Part shown: piece by piece, positions 1 through 7,743 of the stretch
How positions within the stretch are numbered: position 1 is the stretch's first letter
Layout: every line of letters begins with the position of its first letter
Assembly (NCBI RefSeq): GCF_003633615.1
Contig: NZ_RBKU01000001.1
Location: 3,782,001 to 3,846,000, forward strand
Length of the DNA: 64,000 nucleotides
From: Mucilaginibacter gracilis
Lineage (GTDB): Bacteria; Bacteroidota; Bacteroidia; Sphingobacteriales; Sphingobacteriaceae
Direction of reading: 5' to 3'
Notes under the pieces: model-generated
Database searches by the model: none
Told to the model about the DNA's origin: nothing
Seen by the model: the letters and a program-made list of their open reading frames with translations, nothing else
Made by a program: the position numbers and the translations under genes

Positions 1-1646
1 TCATCCGGTACAATGAACCAATAATCCTGTTTATTGATGGTCATTTTAATACCGGCAGTAGTGTATTTATAGCCACCATCCGTTGTTTTTGTATTAACTA
101 CATCGGCCATAAACAGGCTTATTTTATCGAAGTAGTTAACGCTTGTGCGCTCGGGGTGGGCGGCTTCATAACGTTCTAATTTGCTTTGGCCGGTAAAGTA
201 TCCATAGCTATCGCGTTCACTACTTCTTTTGTTCCATGTAATAACAGCAGCTTCAAAATCAGCTATCACCTGGTCAAAATCCGGCAAACGCTCAGGGTTC
301 TTTCTCAATTCGGCCAATAACTCGGGGTTGGCTTTAGCATCGTTGGTTTTGGTATTGATGTTACCGCCTTTAAAGTTTTCCATCTTATGCAATTCGCGTT
401 GCTGGAAGTGGCCTATATAGGTTTCAATATATTTTGATTTACCGGAGTATGGGCGGCAAGCAAAGTGTACCCGGCTCATATTTGTCATTAAGCCCGTGAC
501 TGCCTTACTGATATTTGCCGAACCGTTGTCATATTGTAATTGGTAAGGCTTGTAATTTTTGAAGTTTACTGCACGTTGCAAGGCTTGTGTTACCACCTGC
601 GAGGTTTCGGTGTAGCCGATTGACCAACCAATAATCGCACCGCTGTGTGCATCGGTAATAAAGTAGGTGTAGAGGTCACTTTTGATCTTCCCGTCACCAG
701 CGCGGTAATAAAGCTGCATACTTGTACCGTCAATACTCCAAAGGGCATCCGGGCGTGATACTTCGCGGCGTGTTGCTTCCGACTGATATTCCAAGTTACC
801 GGCTTGCTCTCCGTGACGGGCGAAATACCAAACCCGGCGATACTTCGGCTGGTTTAAGTGCTGTTTAATTGCCGATACCGTAAGCATGACAAGGCCGGTA
901 TCCTTAGCCATGTCGTTGTACATCATGGCAATGTCTTCAAAGCTGTATTTAAGCCTGTCGCCCGCCAATTCCATCAAAATAGCGTGGTTGAGGTCGTTTA
1001 TTTGCCTGCGGTTATTGTTACCCATTAATCCGGTTATAAGCGATTTTAACCCCTCATTTTCGTACAAACGGGCGTTTCTATCAAGTACACGCTCATTATT
1101 AAGTGGCTTTTTAAACCTAACCATGCCCTTACTCTGTTCGGCAAGCACGTGTTTAAACGCCGCCAATTGAAAATCGGTAACCTTAGGGTAACCTGCAGCA
1201 CGTGCGCGTTTAACATCAAACTCGTTCCACAAACGCAGCCAGGCGGCGGCGCGTGCAATGGCGTGTACCTCGGTTGGCGTGTAGTAGCCCGTGCGCGAAA
1301 GTTCTTTAATATCTGCCGGGTTGGTTTCTACCTGGTTAGGCAGGTCGGAGTTAATTAGTTCTAAAGCCTGGTTACGCTTTTGCGAGTTGGCTGTGGTAAC
1401 GTATAGGTGAGGCTCAACATTACCGCATATAATGGTTTCTATGCGGGCTTTGTATTGCGGGTTAAGGCCATCATAATGTACAAACACTAATTTGCCCTCC
1501 TTATGGTGCGGCCAGCACGAAACCTTACCATTGCGCTGTTGGTTCAGTGCTTTTTTTAAGTAAGGTTCGGAAACTATGCCTGCTTTTACCATTTCGGGAA
1601 CGGTTAAACAAAGTGTAAGTGAATTATTATGTAGCCGGTAGTCCAT
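1..1646 (-). CDS. Mu-type DDE transposase (MuA-like), 3' end outside the window
   Basis: This gene encodes the DDE-family recombinase that cuts and joins the phage ends during transposition. 548 codons are visible, starting at the ATG at 1646, 5 nt after the stop of the upstream Ner-like gene. The first 280 residues fit the DNA-binding region (an HTH-like KVTDFQLAAFKHVL around 155-168). The catalytic core follows, with the first Asp in SIDGTSMQLYY (D306), the second in QYDNGSA (D373) and the Glu in SKYIETYIGHF (E408). The downstream part resembles the beta-barrel domain of Mu transposases. The 3' end, and any AAA+ MuB-like partner, lie beyond base 1. The family call rests on the catalytic triad, length and gene order; a general rve-type integrase is less likely given the neighbours. 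Confidence 0.8.
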   Translation of the reverse strand, partial: MDYRLHNNSLTLCLTVPEMVKAGIVSEPYLKKALNQQRNGKVSCWPHHKEGKLVFVHYDGLNPQYKARIETIICGNVEPHLYVTTANSQKRNQALELINSDLPNQVETNPADIKELSRTGYYTPTEVHAIARAAAWLRLWNEFDVKRARAAGYPKVTDFQLAAFKHVLAEQSKGMVRFKKPLNNERVLDRNARLYENEGLKSLITGLMGNNNRRQINDLNHAILMELAGDRLKYSFEDIAMMYNDMAKDTGLVMLTVSAIKQHLNQPKYRRVWYFARHGEQAGNLEYQSEATRREVSRPDALWSIDGTSMQLYYRAGDGKIKSDLYTYFITDAHSGAIIGWSIGYTETSQVVTQALQRAVNFKNYKPYQLQYDNGSANISKAVTGLMTNMSRVHFACRPYSGKSKYIETYIGHFQQRELHKMENFKGGNINTKTNDAKANPELLAELRKNPERLPDFDQVIADFEAAVITWNKRSSERDSYGYFTGQSKLERYEAAHPERTSVNYFDKISLFMADVVNTKTTDGGYKYTTAGIKMTINKQDYWFIVPD

Positions 1647-1651
1647 TGGTG

Positions 1652-1843
1652 CTATGCCCCTTGTTCAATTAGTATCTCACGTGTGATTATTAGCGTTTCA
1701 AGAGCCGAAACAACGGCTGAATGATGCTTACTATCTGGGCGTTTGAACGCCTGACGGGCATTTGCAGGGGTGATACCGACTATCCTCGCAGCCGTTTGCA
1801 TATCACCATCTTGTTTTTTTTCTTTGATTTCTGCTATCTGCAT
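1652..1843 (-). CDS. Ner-like small DNA-binding regulator
   Basis: Small early regulator of 63 residues if translation starts at ATG 1843; a longer frame reaches 1897 but its extra residues cover the operator region. The segment MQTAARIVGITPANARQAFK (residues 15-34) reads as a helix-turn-helix. The position, first gene divergent from the repressor and directly upstream of the transposase with a gap of only 5 nt, matches ner of Mu, which switches off early transcription. It presumably binds the 1844-1907 control region. The function is inferred from context and the HTH; there is no clear similarity to Mu Ner itself that I can state from reading alone. Confidence 0.55.
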   Translation of the reverse strand: MQIAEIKEKKQDGDMQTAARIVGITPANARQAFKRPDSKHHSAVVSALETLIITREILIEQGA

Positions 1844-1907
1844 GATACATTTGTTTGCATTGTGTGACAAACATACAAACAACTTTGTAAAATACAAACT
1901 ACTTTGT
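1844..1907. promoter_or_regulatory. Divergent operator region of the prophage
   Basis: The gap between repressor and Ner-like gene holds two copies of ATACAAACnACTTTGT at 1873-1888 and 1892-1907, a period of 19 bp. Each copy contains the inverted pair ACAAA/TTTGT. A further TTTGT...ACAAA pair lies just to the left at about 1849-1870. The second copy overlaps the TTG start codon of the repressor. This is the expected layout for two or three operators through which the repressor controls both itself and the lytic transcript. Confidence 0.6.
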
Positions 1908-2782
1908 CAACTAAAACTACCTTTTCTGATAGATTGTTGCTCCTTTTCAAATTAAAGGGGTTTCGTAATGCAAATGAGTTTGCAAAACACATGGGTTATG
2001 CTTCATCCGAGAAGATAAACAGGCTAATTCGTGACCCGAATAACAAGCCGTCTTTCGATATTATAGAAGATATTACAAACAAGTTTGAAGACTTAAACGG
2101 TAGGTGGCTTGTTACGGGCGAAGGGGAGCCAGTCAATGGTAACCTAAATGGTAACCCAAATGGTAACCTATCGCAAAATAACATGCTTTTATCAGAGCCT
2201 AATGAGCCCTATTTACCCAGGGTAATTACCGTTAATGACAGGAATGAAGATGTAATAGCGATTGTTAACGTTAAGGCCGCAGCCGGTTACTTAAACGGCT
2301 ACGCAGATGAAGAATTTATACAGGATTTACCTACCATTGCCGCACCTGGCTTTAAAGGTGCGCTACACCGCTGTTTTGAGGTAAAGGGTAATAGCATGCC
2401 GCCAAACCATGACGGTTCGTTGGCGGTTGGTAGGTTTGTGGAGAAGATTGAGGATATACGCAATAGGCGCGTGTACATTGTAGTAAGTAAAAACGATGGT
2501 ATTGTATTGAAACGGGTAATTAATCAGCCCAACGAGCGTATTTTGGTGCTTATAAGCGATAACCCCAACAAGCGCGACTATCCAAACTATACCTTAGATC
2601 ACCACGAGATAGTTGAACTGTGGGAATGGCGCGGCGCATTAATTAGGTCGATTCCTGATCCCTCCGATTTTTATAACCGAATGAACGATATGGAAGCCAA
2701 TTTGACCATAATGAACGAGGTATTAAGACAAATACAGGGCAAAAACGATTTGACAGTTAAAGTTACCAAACCCAAAAATTGA
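1904..2782 (+). CDS. Phage repressor with S24 (LexA/CI-type) peptidase domain
   Basis: Repressor of 292 residues that keeps the prophage silent and can inactivate itself by cleavage when RecA is activated. The N-terminal part (7-60) is a lambda-repressor-like HTH. An Asn/Gly-rich linker follows (78-93, with GN repeats). The C-terminal part is the peptidase: a cleavage-type Ala-Gly in VKAAAGYLNG (around 127-128), the nucleophile Ser164 in GNSMPPNHDG and the general base Lys203 in IVLKRVI. The likely start is the TTG at 1904, since no ATG or GTG fits ahead of the HTH; it lies inside an operator copy, suggesting autoregulation. It is transcribed away from the transposase and is the last phage gene before the element end. 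Confidence 0.85.
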   Translation: MSTKTTFSDRLLLLFKLKGFRNANEFAKHMGYASSEKINRLIRDPNNKPSFDIIEDITNKFEDLNGRWLVTGEGEPVNGNLNGNPNGNLSQNNMLLSEPNEPYLPRVITVNDRNEDVIAIVNVKAAAGYLNGYADEEFIQDLPTIAAPGFKGALHRCFEVKGNSMPPNHDGSLAVGRFVEKIEDIRNRRVYIVVSKNDGIVLKRVINQPNERILVLISDNPNKRDYPNYTLDHHEIVELWEWRGALIRSIPDPSDFYNRMNDMEANLTIMNEVLRQIQGKNDLTVKVTKPKN

Positions 2783-2873
2783 ATTGCGCTTAAACAGTTA
2801 AAGTAAATTCAACTTCCCCCAGGCTCATAATTAAACATCGGTTAAACATCAATTCAACTTTTTACACGATTTG

Positions 2874-2955
2874 ATTGGTTCCCATTTCGGGCAAAAAATA
2901 TTAAAAGCTGTGTTTAGGTAATGTATTGGCCGTTTTTCGGGCAAAAAATATTAAA
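2874..2955 (+). repeat. Two direct repeats near the prophage end (candidate transposase sites)
   Basis: The 21-base word that begins TTTCGGGC and ends ATATTAAA occurs perfectly at 2885-2905 and 2935-2955. Both copies are preceded by ATTGG (2874-2878 and 2925-2929), giving an imperfect unit of about 30 bp with a 50-bp period. A shorter doublet TTAAACATC occurs at 2831-2839 and 2842-2850. Mu ends carry several 22-bp transposase sites in the same orientation, so these are good candidates for end sites; no gene fits here. Confidence 0.55.
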
Positions 2956-3053
2956 GAGTATTTATACTATTAGAAGTAACCCCTATATTATGCGCCCATT
3001 ATATTCGCTCGTTATATATTGCTTTTTAAATAGCAATGGCATTTTCTTCTATT

Positions 3054-3084
3054 TTGCAATTCCCCGCAAAACTCCGTATCTTAG
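3054..3084 (+). promoter_or_regulatory. Host-type promoter upstream of the TPR gene
   Basis: A -33 TTG at 3054-3056 is followed after 20 nt by TATCTTAG at 3077-3084, one base from the Bacteroidota -7 consensus TAnnTTTG. It marks the start of host sequence beyond the prophage and would give a leader of about 190 nt for the gene at 3283. Confidence 0.5.
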
Positions 3085-3282
3085 CAAAAAATTAAAACAA
3101 TGCTAATCCTAACTAACCTGTGCATACAATCCATGCGGCCCATTGTGCTGCAACAGGGGGATTTTGCGTTTGCTTAGTATCTCTCTCCAACCGCTGTTTA
3201 GCCAGGGGCTTTAACAGTTAAAATCAAAATTTATCATAAAACATTATCGTTCGCTTAGGCGGATGAAAGCATATTATTTATT
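3085..3282 (+). ncRNA. Candidate structured 5' leader RNA with a short reading frame
   Basis: The predicted leader between the promoter and the TPR gene folds on paper into nested stems: 3105-3109 with 3159-3163, 3117-3121 with 3153-3157, an inner hairpin 3122-3125/3133-3136, and a separate hairpin 3194-3217. A 25-codon frame (ATG 3100, stop 3175-3177) covers the first structure. I do not recognise a known riboswitch core (no TPP, cobalamin, SAM or 6S hallmarks). It may be a regulatory leader, an independent small RNA, or simply non-functional sequence next to the prophage insertion. Confidence 0.25.
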
Positions 3283-3804
3283 ATGGACACTTACTATACT
3301 ATTGAAGAGAAATACTTGCAGGCAGTAGAGGAATTGAACTATGGCGAAGCACCAAAATCGTTAAAATTACTGAACGAAATATTAGCCGACGACCCCTCGT
3401 ATGCCCGCGCACATTTCCAGATGGGTAAACTTTATTATTACGATTTAAAGGATTATAAGTCGGCAGGGTATCATTTTAAACTTTGTACCGAGATAGAGCC
3501 ATCCTTTCCGGATGTGTATTTTCATTACCTTAGGTTGCTTGTTTTTTTAAACATGGAGTTGCAGGTAAACAGAGTTGCAAAAAAAGCTCTTGCCGTTCCG
3601 GGTGTGTACGCAGCCGCCATTTACAACCAAATGGCCCTGTGTTGCGAAATTAACCGGAAGCTAAACCAGGCCATTAGCCACTATAACGAAGCCCTGATGC
3701 AGGTTACCGATAAACAACTTAAAGAAGAAGTTGAAGATAACCTGGAAAGGGCCAAGTGTAAAATAGACAAAAGCAAAGCTTACGTTTATAGCTTATCCGA
3801 GTAA
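3283..3804 (+). CDS. Tetratricopeptide-repeat protein
   Basis: Soluble protein of 173 residues with no signal peptide. Residues 10-75 form two clear TPR units (for example YARAHFQMGKLYYYDLKDYK at about 46-65) and residues 105-140 another (AIYNQMALCCEINRKLNQAI). TPRs form helical scaffolds that bind partner proteins, so a scaffold or chaperone-like role in the cytoplasm is all that can be inferred. It stands alone between the prophage junction and a bidirectional terminator; its promoter is probably the one at 3054-3084. No partner is indicated by the neighbours. Confidence 0.75.
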   Translation: MDTYYTIEEKYLQAVEELNYGEAPKSLKLLNEILADDPSYARAHFQMGKLYYYDLKDYKSAGYHFKLCTEIEPSFPDVYFHYLRLLVFLNMELQVNRVAKKALAVPGVYAAAIYNQMALCCEINRKLNQAISHYNEALMQVTDKQLKEEVEDNLERAKCKIDKSKAYVYSLSE

Positions 3805-3810
3805 AAGGAG

Positions 3811-3838
3811 AGGAGTGCCCCACAAAGCACTCCTTTTT
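3811..3838. terminator. Bidirectional intrinsic terminator
   Basis: Stem AGGAGTGC (3811-3818) with GCACTCCT (3827-3834), an 8-nt loop and a T-run at 3834-3838. The reverse strand also has a TCCTTTT tract. It separates the convergent TPR and OmpA-family genes. Confidence 0.85.
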
Positions 3839-5732
3839 AGTTTGATATAATCTTAAATTCAGTTCGGCGGTTTAGTTGCCGCCCTTCGTCGGTTGTGTTA
3901 ACCGCTATGGGTTGCCATTTACCATAGCCCTTATAAACCAATCGCCGGGCGTCAACACGTTGCATAATCAGGTATTGGTACACCGCTTTGGCCCGGTTTT
4001 GCGATAGTGTTTTGTTTAATACATCGTCGCCAACATCATCTGTATGGCCCGATATCTCAACCCTAACATTGGGGTTGTCGCTTAAAAAGGAAATCAATTT
4101 TTCAAGTTCTGTTTTCGATTCCTTTTTGATGTCGTACTTATTGGTATCAAAAAATATGTTTTTTAAAACCACCTTGTTGCCGTTTTCAATGCCCTGCATG
4201 GGCACATCAATAATGTATTGCTTTTTATTATCTAAGCCATGCAACGAAAAATTTTCCGAATAAAACAGATACCCTTTTTTCGAGATATTTAAACCATAAT
4301 CTTTACCGTAGGTGAGGGTTGATAAAAACTTACCTTCCTTATCGGATGTTTTTAGGTAAACGGTTTTATTGTTTTGCAGATCAATAATTTCTACATTGGC
4401 ATTTAACGGTGCCTTGCTTTTTGCATCGCGGATGACGCCCTTAACATAGGTAACTATCTGCGGCCTCAAGGCAACCGGCATCTCAAACGAATAAATATCA
4501 AAACCACCGTAGCCCTTTAAATTGTTCGACGAAAAATAGGCCAAATCGCCGTTAGCGTTTAATGTTAAGCCACTATCATCGGCACTGGTATTAATGGGGT
4601 AACCCAAGTTTTCGGGCTTTTGCCACTTGCCATAGGCATCGCGCCTGCTTATAAAAACATCCATATTACCCAACCCCGGCCAACCGTTTGATGAAAAATA
4701 GAGCGTATTATCATCAGGGTGAATAAACGGCGATTGCTCATCAAAAGGTGTGTTTACATTTGGGCCCAAATTTTCGGGCTCACCCCAACCCTTAGCCGTA
4801 AGTGTTGATTTCCATATATCGTACCCTCCATAACCCCCCTTACGGTTGCTCACAAAGTATAAAACACGCCCGTCGCTACTTATCGACGGTTGCGATTCCC
4901 AGTTACGGGTATTAATTGGCGCATCTAAGTTATAGGGCACATCCCAATCGTTACCGTTTTTTTTGGCTACATAAATATCGCATTTACCCAGGCCCTGCGG
5001 CCTGTCGCAACCGGTAAAAAATAAATACTGCCCATCCTGAGTGATGGATTGTGCTCCCTCGTTATAATCGGGCGTATTAATTTGGTTGCTTAAATAAACG
5101 GCAGGTGTCCATTTGCCGTTTAAGTTGTTGCTTTTATAAAAATCTTCGTTATTGTTTATCTTACGGGTAAAAATAAGTTCGCTTTCGTCGGCAGTTATAA
5201 CGGGCATATACTCGTCGTTTACGCTGTTTATCTCGGGGCCAATGTTAACCGGGTTAAATTTAACCGGGTTTTGTATCGCAACAATACTAAAGGCACAATC
5301 GCTAAGCAGCAAATTTGTATATTGCTTGTTTTGTGGCGTTATGGTTGGGTAAGCCAGATACTTTTGCAAATGGGTTTGTGCATTGCTGTAATCGGCTGTG
5401 TTCACTTCCGCTTCGCCAATGCTTAAATAAACCGCGCGGTTAAATTCGGGGTTAACGGCAATAATCTTTAAATAATGTTCAACTGCCGGTTTATACTTTT
5501 TGGTGAGGCGCAGTAAATCGGCCAGTTGGTTTTGTGCTTCTAAAAAGTTAGGGTCCAGGCCAACTGCGTAACTAAGTTGGCCAATGGCCTGGTCGTATAG
5601 TTGATAATCGAGACTTTGGCGCGCCTTGCCATAATTGCGGATAGCTTCTCTGTTGTTGGTGGTATATTGTCTGTCCTGGGCGTATAACAGCACCGGCAAG
5701 TAAAGCAATATTACAAACAAAAAGCTTTTCAT
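3837..5732 (-). CDS. OmpA-family outer-membrane protein with TPR and PD40 repeats
   Basis: Exported protein of 631 residues. A signal peptide (1-19, ending LLYAQ) is followed by TPR-like helices (about 25-115), then WD40-like PD40 beta-propeller blades (about 185-425, repeated motifs such as LYFSSNG and VLYFVSNRKGGYGGYDIWK), a carboxypeptidase-regulatory-like beta-sandwich (about 433-510) and a C-terminal OmpA domain (about 515-631: IFFDTNKYDIKKES, then ISGHTDDVGDD and NRRTEF) that binds peptidoglycan. This architecture is common in Bacteroidota and includes relatives of gliding and porin-associated proteins such as PorE/SprE-type proteins, though I do not assign it to that system. It follows queE by 40 nt and may share its transcript. 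Confidence 0.85.
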   Translation of the reverse strand: MKSFLFVILLYLPVLLYAQDRQYTTNNREAIRNYGKARQSLDYQLYDQAIGQLSYAVGLDPNFLEAQNQLADLLRLTKKYKPAVEHYLKIIAVNPEFNRAVYLSIGEAEVNTADYSNAQTHLQKYLAYPTITPQNKQYTNLLLSDCAFSIVAIQNPVKFNPVNIGPEINSVNDEYMPVITADESELIFTRKINNNEDFYKSNNLNGKWTPAVYLSNQINTPDYNEGAQSITQDGQYLFFTGCDRPQGLGKCDIYVAKKNGNDWDVPYNLDAPINTRNWESQPSISSDGRVLYFVSNRKGGYGGYDIWKSTLTAKGWGEPENLGPNVNTPFDEQSPFIHPDDNTLYFSSNGWPGLGNMDVFISRRDAYGKWQKPENLGYPINTSADDSGLTLNANGDLAYFSSNNLKGYGGFDIYSFEMPVALRPQIVTYVKGVIRDAKSKAPLNANVEIIDLQNNKTVYLKTSDKEGKFLSTLTYGKDYGLNISKKGYLFYSENFSLHGLDNKKQYIIDVPMQGIENGNKVVLKNIFFDTNKYDIKKESKTELEKLISFLSDNPNVRVEISGHTDDVGDDVLNKTLSQNRAKAVYQYLIMQRVDARRLVYKGYGKWQPIAVNTTDEGRQLNRRTEFKIISN

Positions 5733-5772
5733 TAATATTTGAACTTGTTACAGGTTAACAAGTTACAAATAT

Positions 5773-6396
5773 CTACGGAATATTAAGGTATTTATGTGTT
5801 TGTAACGAAATTTCCCATTTCGGGTTATTCATCACATAATCAACTATTAAGGGGATGTTTTCTTTTGATTTTGACCATTCGGGTTGCAAATACAGCTTGC
5901 AGTCCGGCGAAACCAGTTCAGCATATTGCTCCGCCCACACAAAGTCCGACTTGTTGAATACAATTACCTTCAGCTCATGCGCAAAGGGAGCAACGTTAGG
6001 GTTAGGGCTCTTAAATTTTTTGGGCGATAAGCATATCCAATCCCATGATCCCGATAGCGGGTAAGCACCCGATGTTTCAATAAAGGTTTTAATACCCCGC
6101 TGCTGTAATTGCGCGGTAAGGTAGTCTAAATTGTAAATTAAGGGCTCGCCGCCGGTAACCACAACAGCCTTACCCGGAAATTTTTCGGCATTAGTAACAA
6201 TGGTGTCGGCAAGGGTTAAGGGGTGGATAGACGCATCCCAGCTTTCTTTAACATCGCACCAATGGCAGCCCACATCGCAGCCACCCAAACGTATAAAGTA
6301 TGCGGCCTTGCCGGTATTATATCCCTCGCCCTGTATTGTATAAAACTCTTCCATTAATGGAAGTAAAGTACCGTCTTCCGGAATTTGATTCACCAT
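5773..6396 (-). CDS. queE: 7-carboxy-7-deazaguanine synthase (radical SAM)
   Basis: QueE converts 6-carboxytetrahydropterin to 7-carboxy-7-deazaguanine, the ring-forming step towards queuosine. From the chosen start the protein has 207 residues, the usual length. It carries the substrate-end motif EEFYTIQGEGYNTG (16-29) and the [4Fe-4S] cysteines C40, C44 and C47 in CDVGCHWCD, the CX3CX2C pattern of the radical SAM superfamily, then VVVTGGEPL. An in-frame ATG exists at 6459, but the extra 21 codons are made of intergenic repeat sequence and cover the -7 box at 6406-6413, so ATG 6396 is preferred. The queuosine partners are not in the window. Confidence 0.9.
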   Translation of the reverse strand: MVNQIPEDGTLLPLMEEFYTIQGEGYNTGKAAYFIRLGGCDVGCHWCDVKESWDASIHPLTLADTIVTNAEKFPGKAVVVTGGEPLIYNLDYLTAQLQQRGIKTFIETSGAYPLSGSWDWICLSPKKFKSPNPNVAPFAHELKVIVFNKSDFVWAEQYAELVSPDCKLYLQPEWSKSKENIPLIVDYVMNNPKWEISLQTHKYLNIP

Positions 6397-6405
6397 AATA
6401 AGCCG

Positions 6406-6413
6406 CAAATATA
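6406..6413 (-). promoter_or_regulatory. Promoter -7 box of queE
   Basis: On the minus strand TATATTTG matches TAnnTTTG exactly and ends 9 nt before the ATG at 6396. It supports the shorter queE start and implies a leader of only a few bases. Confidence 0.6.
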
Positions 6414-6420
6414 AGCAAAA

Positions 6421-6592
6421 GGAGATGTAAGATGTATCAGGAGGATGTAAGATGTGCAATGTAATGTAAGATGTTTAATGTAAGATGGAAAATGTAATAG
6501 ATAGCTAAAAGAATTAAAAACAATTTGCATATACGCACATTTACTCATTTGCACATCTTACATTACATTTTCCATCTTACATTAAACATCTT
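6421..6592. repeat. Intergenic mosaic of GATGTAAGATG-type repeats with an inverted pair
   Basis: The word ATGTAAGATG and close variants recur on the left side, and their reverse complements on the right side. The longest arms, 6468-6498 and 6562-6592, are 31-bp perfect inverted copies separated by 63 bp. This could fold into a long hairpin but has no T-run. It resembles short non-coding palindromic repeats seen elsewhere in this window (14925-15012 and 53802-53904). Confidence 0.8.
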
Positions 6593-6605
6593 CCATAAAA
6601 TCAGT

Positions 6606-6613
6606 TAGTTTTG
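6606..6613 (+). promoter_or_regulatory. Promoter -7 box of the lipoprotein gene
   Basis: TAGTTTTG matches TAnnTTTG. Only 6 nt separate it from the ATG at 6620, so the transcript would start at or next to the start codon (leaderless). Confidence 0.55.
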
Positions 6614-6619
6614 TTACGC

Positions 6620-7387
6620 ATGAAAAAGCTTTACATTATTATTGGCGCATTACTGGTAACCTGCCTTACTGCTTGCGTAGATGTTGATGAAACCTACGAT
6701 TTTCATGCAGACGGATCGTGCAATGTAACTTATAATTTTGACATGAGTAAGGCCGTATCGGTATTGGTAAACCTCTTGCCCGATTCGGTGAGGCAAACGC
6801 CACAGTTTAACATGGTGCAGGATACCACCGTTAATTACTACAATATTTTAGCCGACAGTGTTCACCGCCGCATGGATTCGATACAGGTTTCAACAGCCAG
6901 GAGCAGCGATGTGGTGATGATGTTGAATCTTAAAAAAAACCTGGTGCGGATCAGCTTGCGTCATTCGTCGGATAATGTTGCTGATTTGAATTATTATCTC
7001 AAAAATTTATCAAAAATGACATCTAACGACCAGTTGGGTGCATTGTTAAAATCAAAAAAGGCTGTGAGCCAGGGGGCTGATAAAAACCCGTTTGCCTTAA
7101 CGCAGGATTATTACAATTACGAAATTACAACCCATAAATTTTACCGCACTATTGATATGGTAAAGTTTAAAAAATATGTAAAGGTAAATCAATCAACCTT
7201 CACCATGTCTAAAGCAATGTTGATAGAAATGCCTTATAAGGTAACCGTAAATTTGCCTTACCCGATAAGCAAAATTGACAATAAAAAGGCAACATTATCT
7301 GCCGATAAAAAATCGATAACGATAGAAACGAATATTGACGAGGTGTTAAAAGATCCGGATGTAATGAATTTTAAAATTGATTTTTGA
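6620..7387 (+). CDS. Lipoprotein of unknown function
   Basis: Protein of 255 residues with a lipoprotein signal: hydrophobic MKKLYIIIGALLVTC and lipobox LTAC with the acylated Cys19. The mature part begins VDVDETYDFHADGSCNVTY and is mostly beta-type with amphipathic stretches; nothing catalytic is visible. The start is taken at ATG 6620; a TTG nine bases upstream overlaps the -7 box and is unlikely. The Rieske protein gene begins 6 nt after its stop, so the two form an operon. I do not recognise the family; the repeated DADGS-type start resembles lipoproteins annotated only as conserved hypothetical in Bacteroidota. Confidence 0.75.
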   Translation: MKKLYIIIGALLVTCLTACVDVDETYDFHADGSCNVTYNFDMSKAVSVLVNLLPDSVRQTPQFNMVQDTTVNYYNILADSVHRRMDSIQVSTARSSDVVMMLNLKKNLVRISLRHSSDNVADLNYYLKNLSKMTSNDQLGALLKSKKAVSQGADKNPFALTQDYYNYEITTHKFYRTIDMVKFKKYVKVNQSTFTMSKAMLIEMPYKVTVNLPYPISKIDNKKATLSADKKSITIETNIDEVLKDPDVMNFKIDF

Positions 7388-7393
7388 TTTTAA

Positions 7394-7732
7394 ATGAAGT
7401 GGCACAAGGTTTTAAACACGGAGGACGTAAAATATCCGTTCATCAAAAAGGTAAAAGTCGGAAACGTAACCATAGCCCTTGTTGGTGTAGAAAATGAAAT
7501 TTGTGCCTTAGCCGCCCGGTGCCCACATGCAGGCGAAGATTTAAGCTCTGGCTGGTGTAAGGACGGTAAATTGGTTTGCCCTGTTCACCGCTACTCGTAC
7601 GATATACACACCGGGCGCGGCAACCCAGGCCAGGGCGACTATGTTGATACCTATCCCGTTGAAATTAGGAAAGACGGGGTGTATGTTGGAATTAAGGAAA
7701 AGTGGGGATTTGTAAAAAAACTGTTTAGATGA
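7394..7732 (+). CDS. Rieske-type [2Fe-2S] ferredoxin
   Basis: Soluble protein of 112 residues consisting of one Rieske domain. The cluster ligands are C43 and H45 in ARCPHAG and C62 and H65 in VCPVHRYSYD; the CxH...CxxH pattern is complete. It lacks a membrane anchor and any oxygenase domain, so it belongs to the small Rieske ferredoxins such as the nitrite-reductase small subunit (NirD-like) and dioxygenase ferredoxins, which carry electrons to a partner enzyme. No oxygenase or reductase lies nearby; the only co-transcribed gene is the lipoprotein just upstream. The electron partner is therefore unknown. Confidence 0.85.
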   Translation: MKWHKVLNTEDVKYPFIKKVKVGNVTIALVGVENEICALAARCPHAGEDLSSGWCKDGKLVCPVHRYSYDIHTGRGNPGQGDYVDTYPVEIRKDGVYVGIKEKWGFVKKLFR

Positions 7733-7743
7733 TAAAAAAAGTT

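Larger units (their letters stand above)
1..3000. mobile_element. Mu-like transposable prophage, immediate-early end (partial)
   Basis: Three genes are arranged as at the left end of phage Mu: a repressor transcribed towards the element end (1904-2782, +), and divergently a small Ner-like regulator (1652-1843, -) followed by a DDE transposase (1-1646, -) that runs off the window. Between the repressor and the first host promoter (3054-3084) lie two copies of a sequence of about 30 bp spaced 50 bp apart, as expected of transposase-binding end sites. The element therefore extends leftwards. The exact terminus cannot be fixed because the other end and the target duplication are outside the window; 3000 is an estimate. 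Confidence 0.75.

Noticed and set aside
2956..3050. Exact prophage terminus at one of several CA dinucleotides (for example 2997-2998)
   Set aside because: Without the second end or target duplication the choice would be a guess.
2921..3106. 61-residue frame near the prophage end
   Set aside because: It covers the direct repeats and the host promoter and has no protein-like composition.
6397..6459. N-terminal extension of QueE (21 codons)
   Set aside because: It consists of intergenic GATGTAAGATG repeat, overlaps an exact -7 box, and the family starts at the ATG at 6396.
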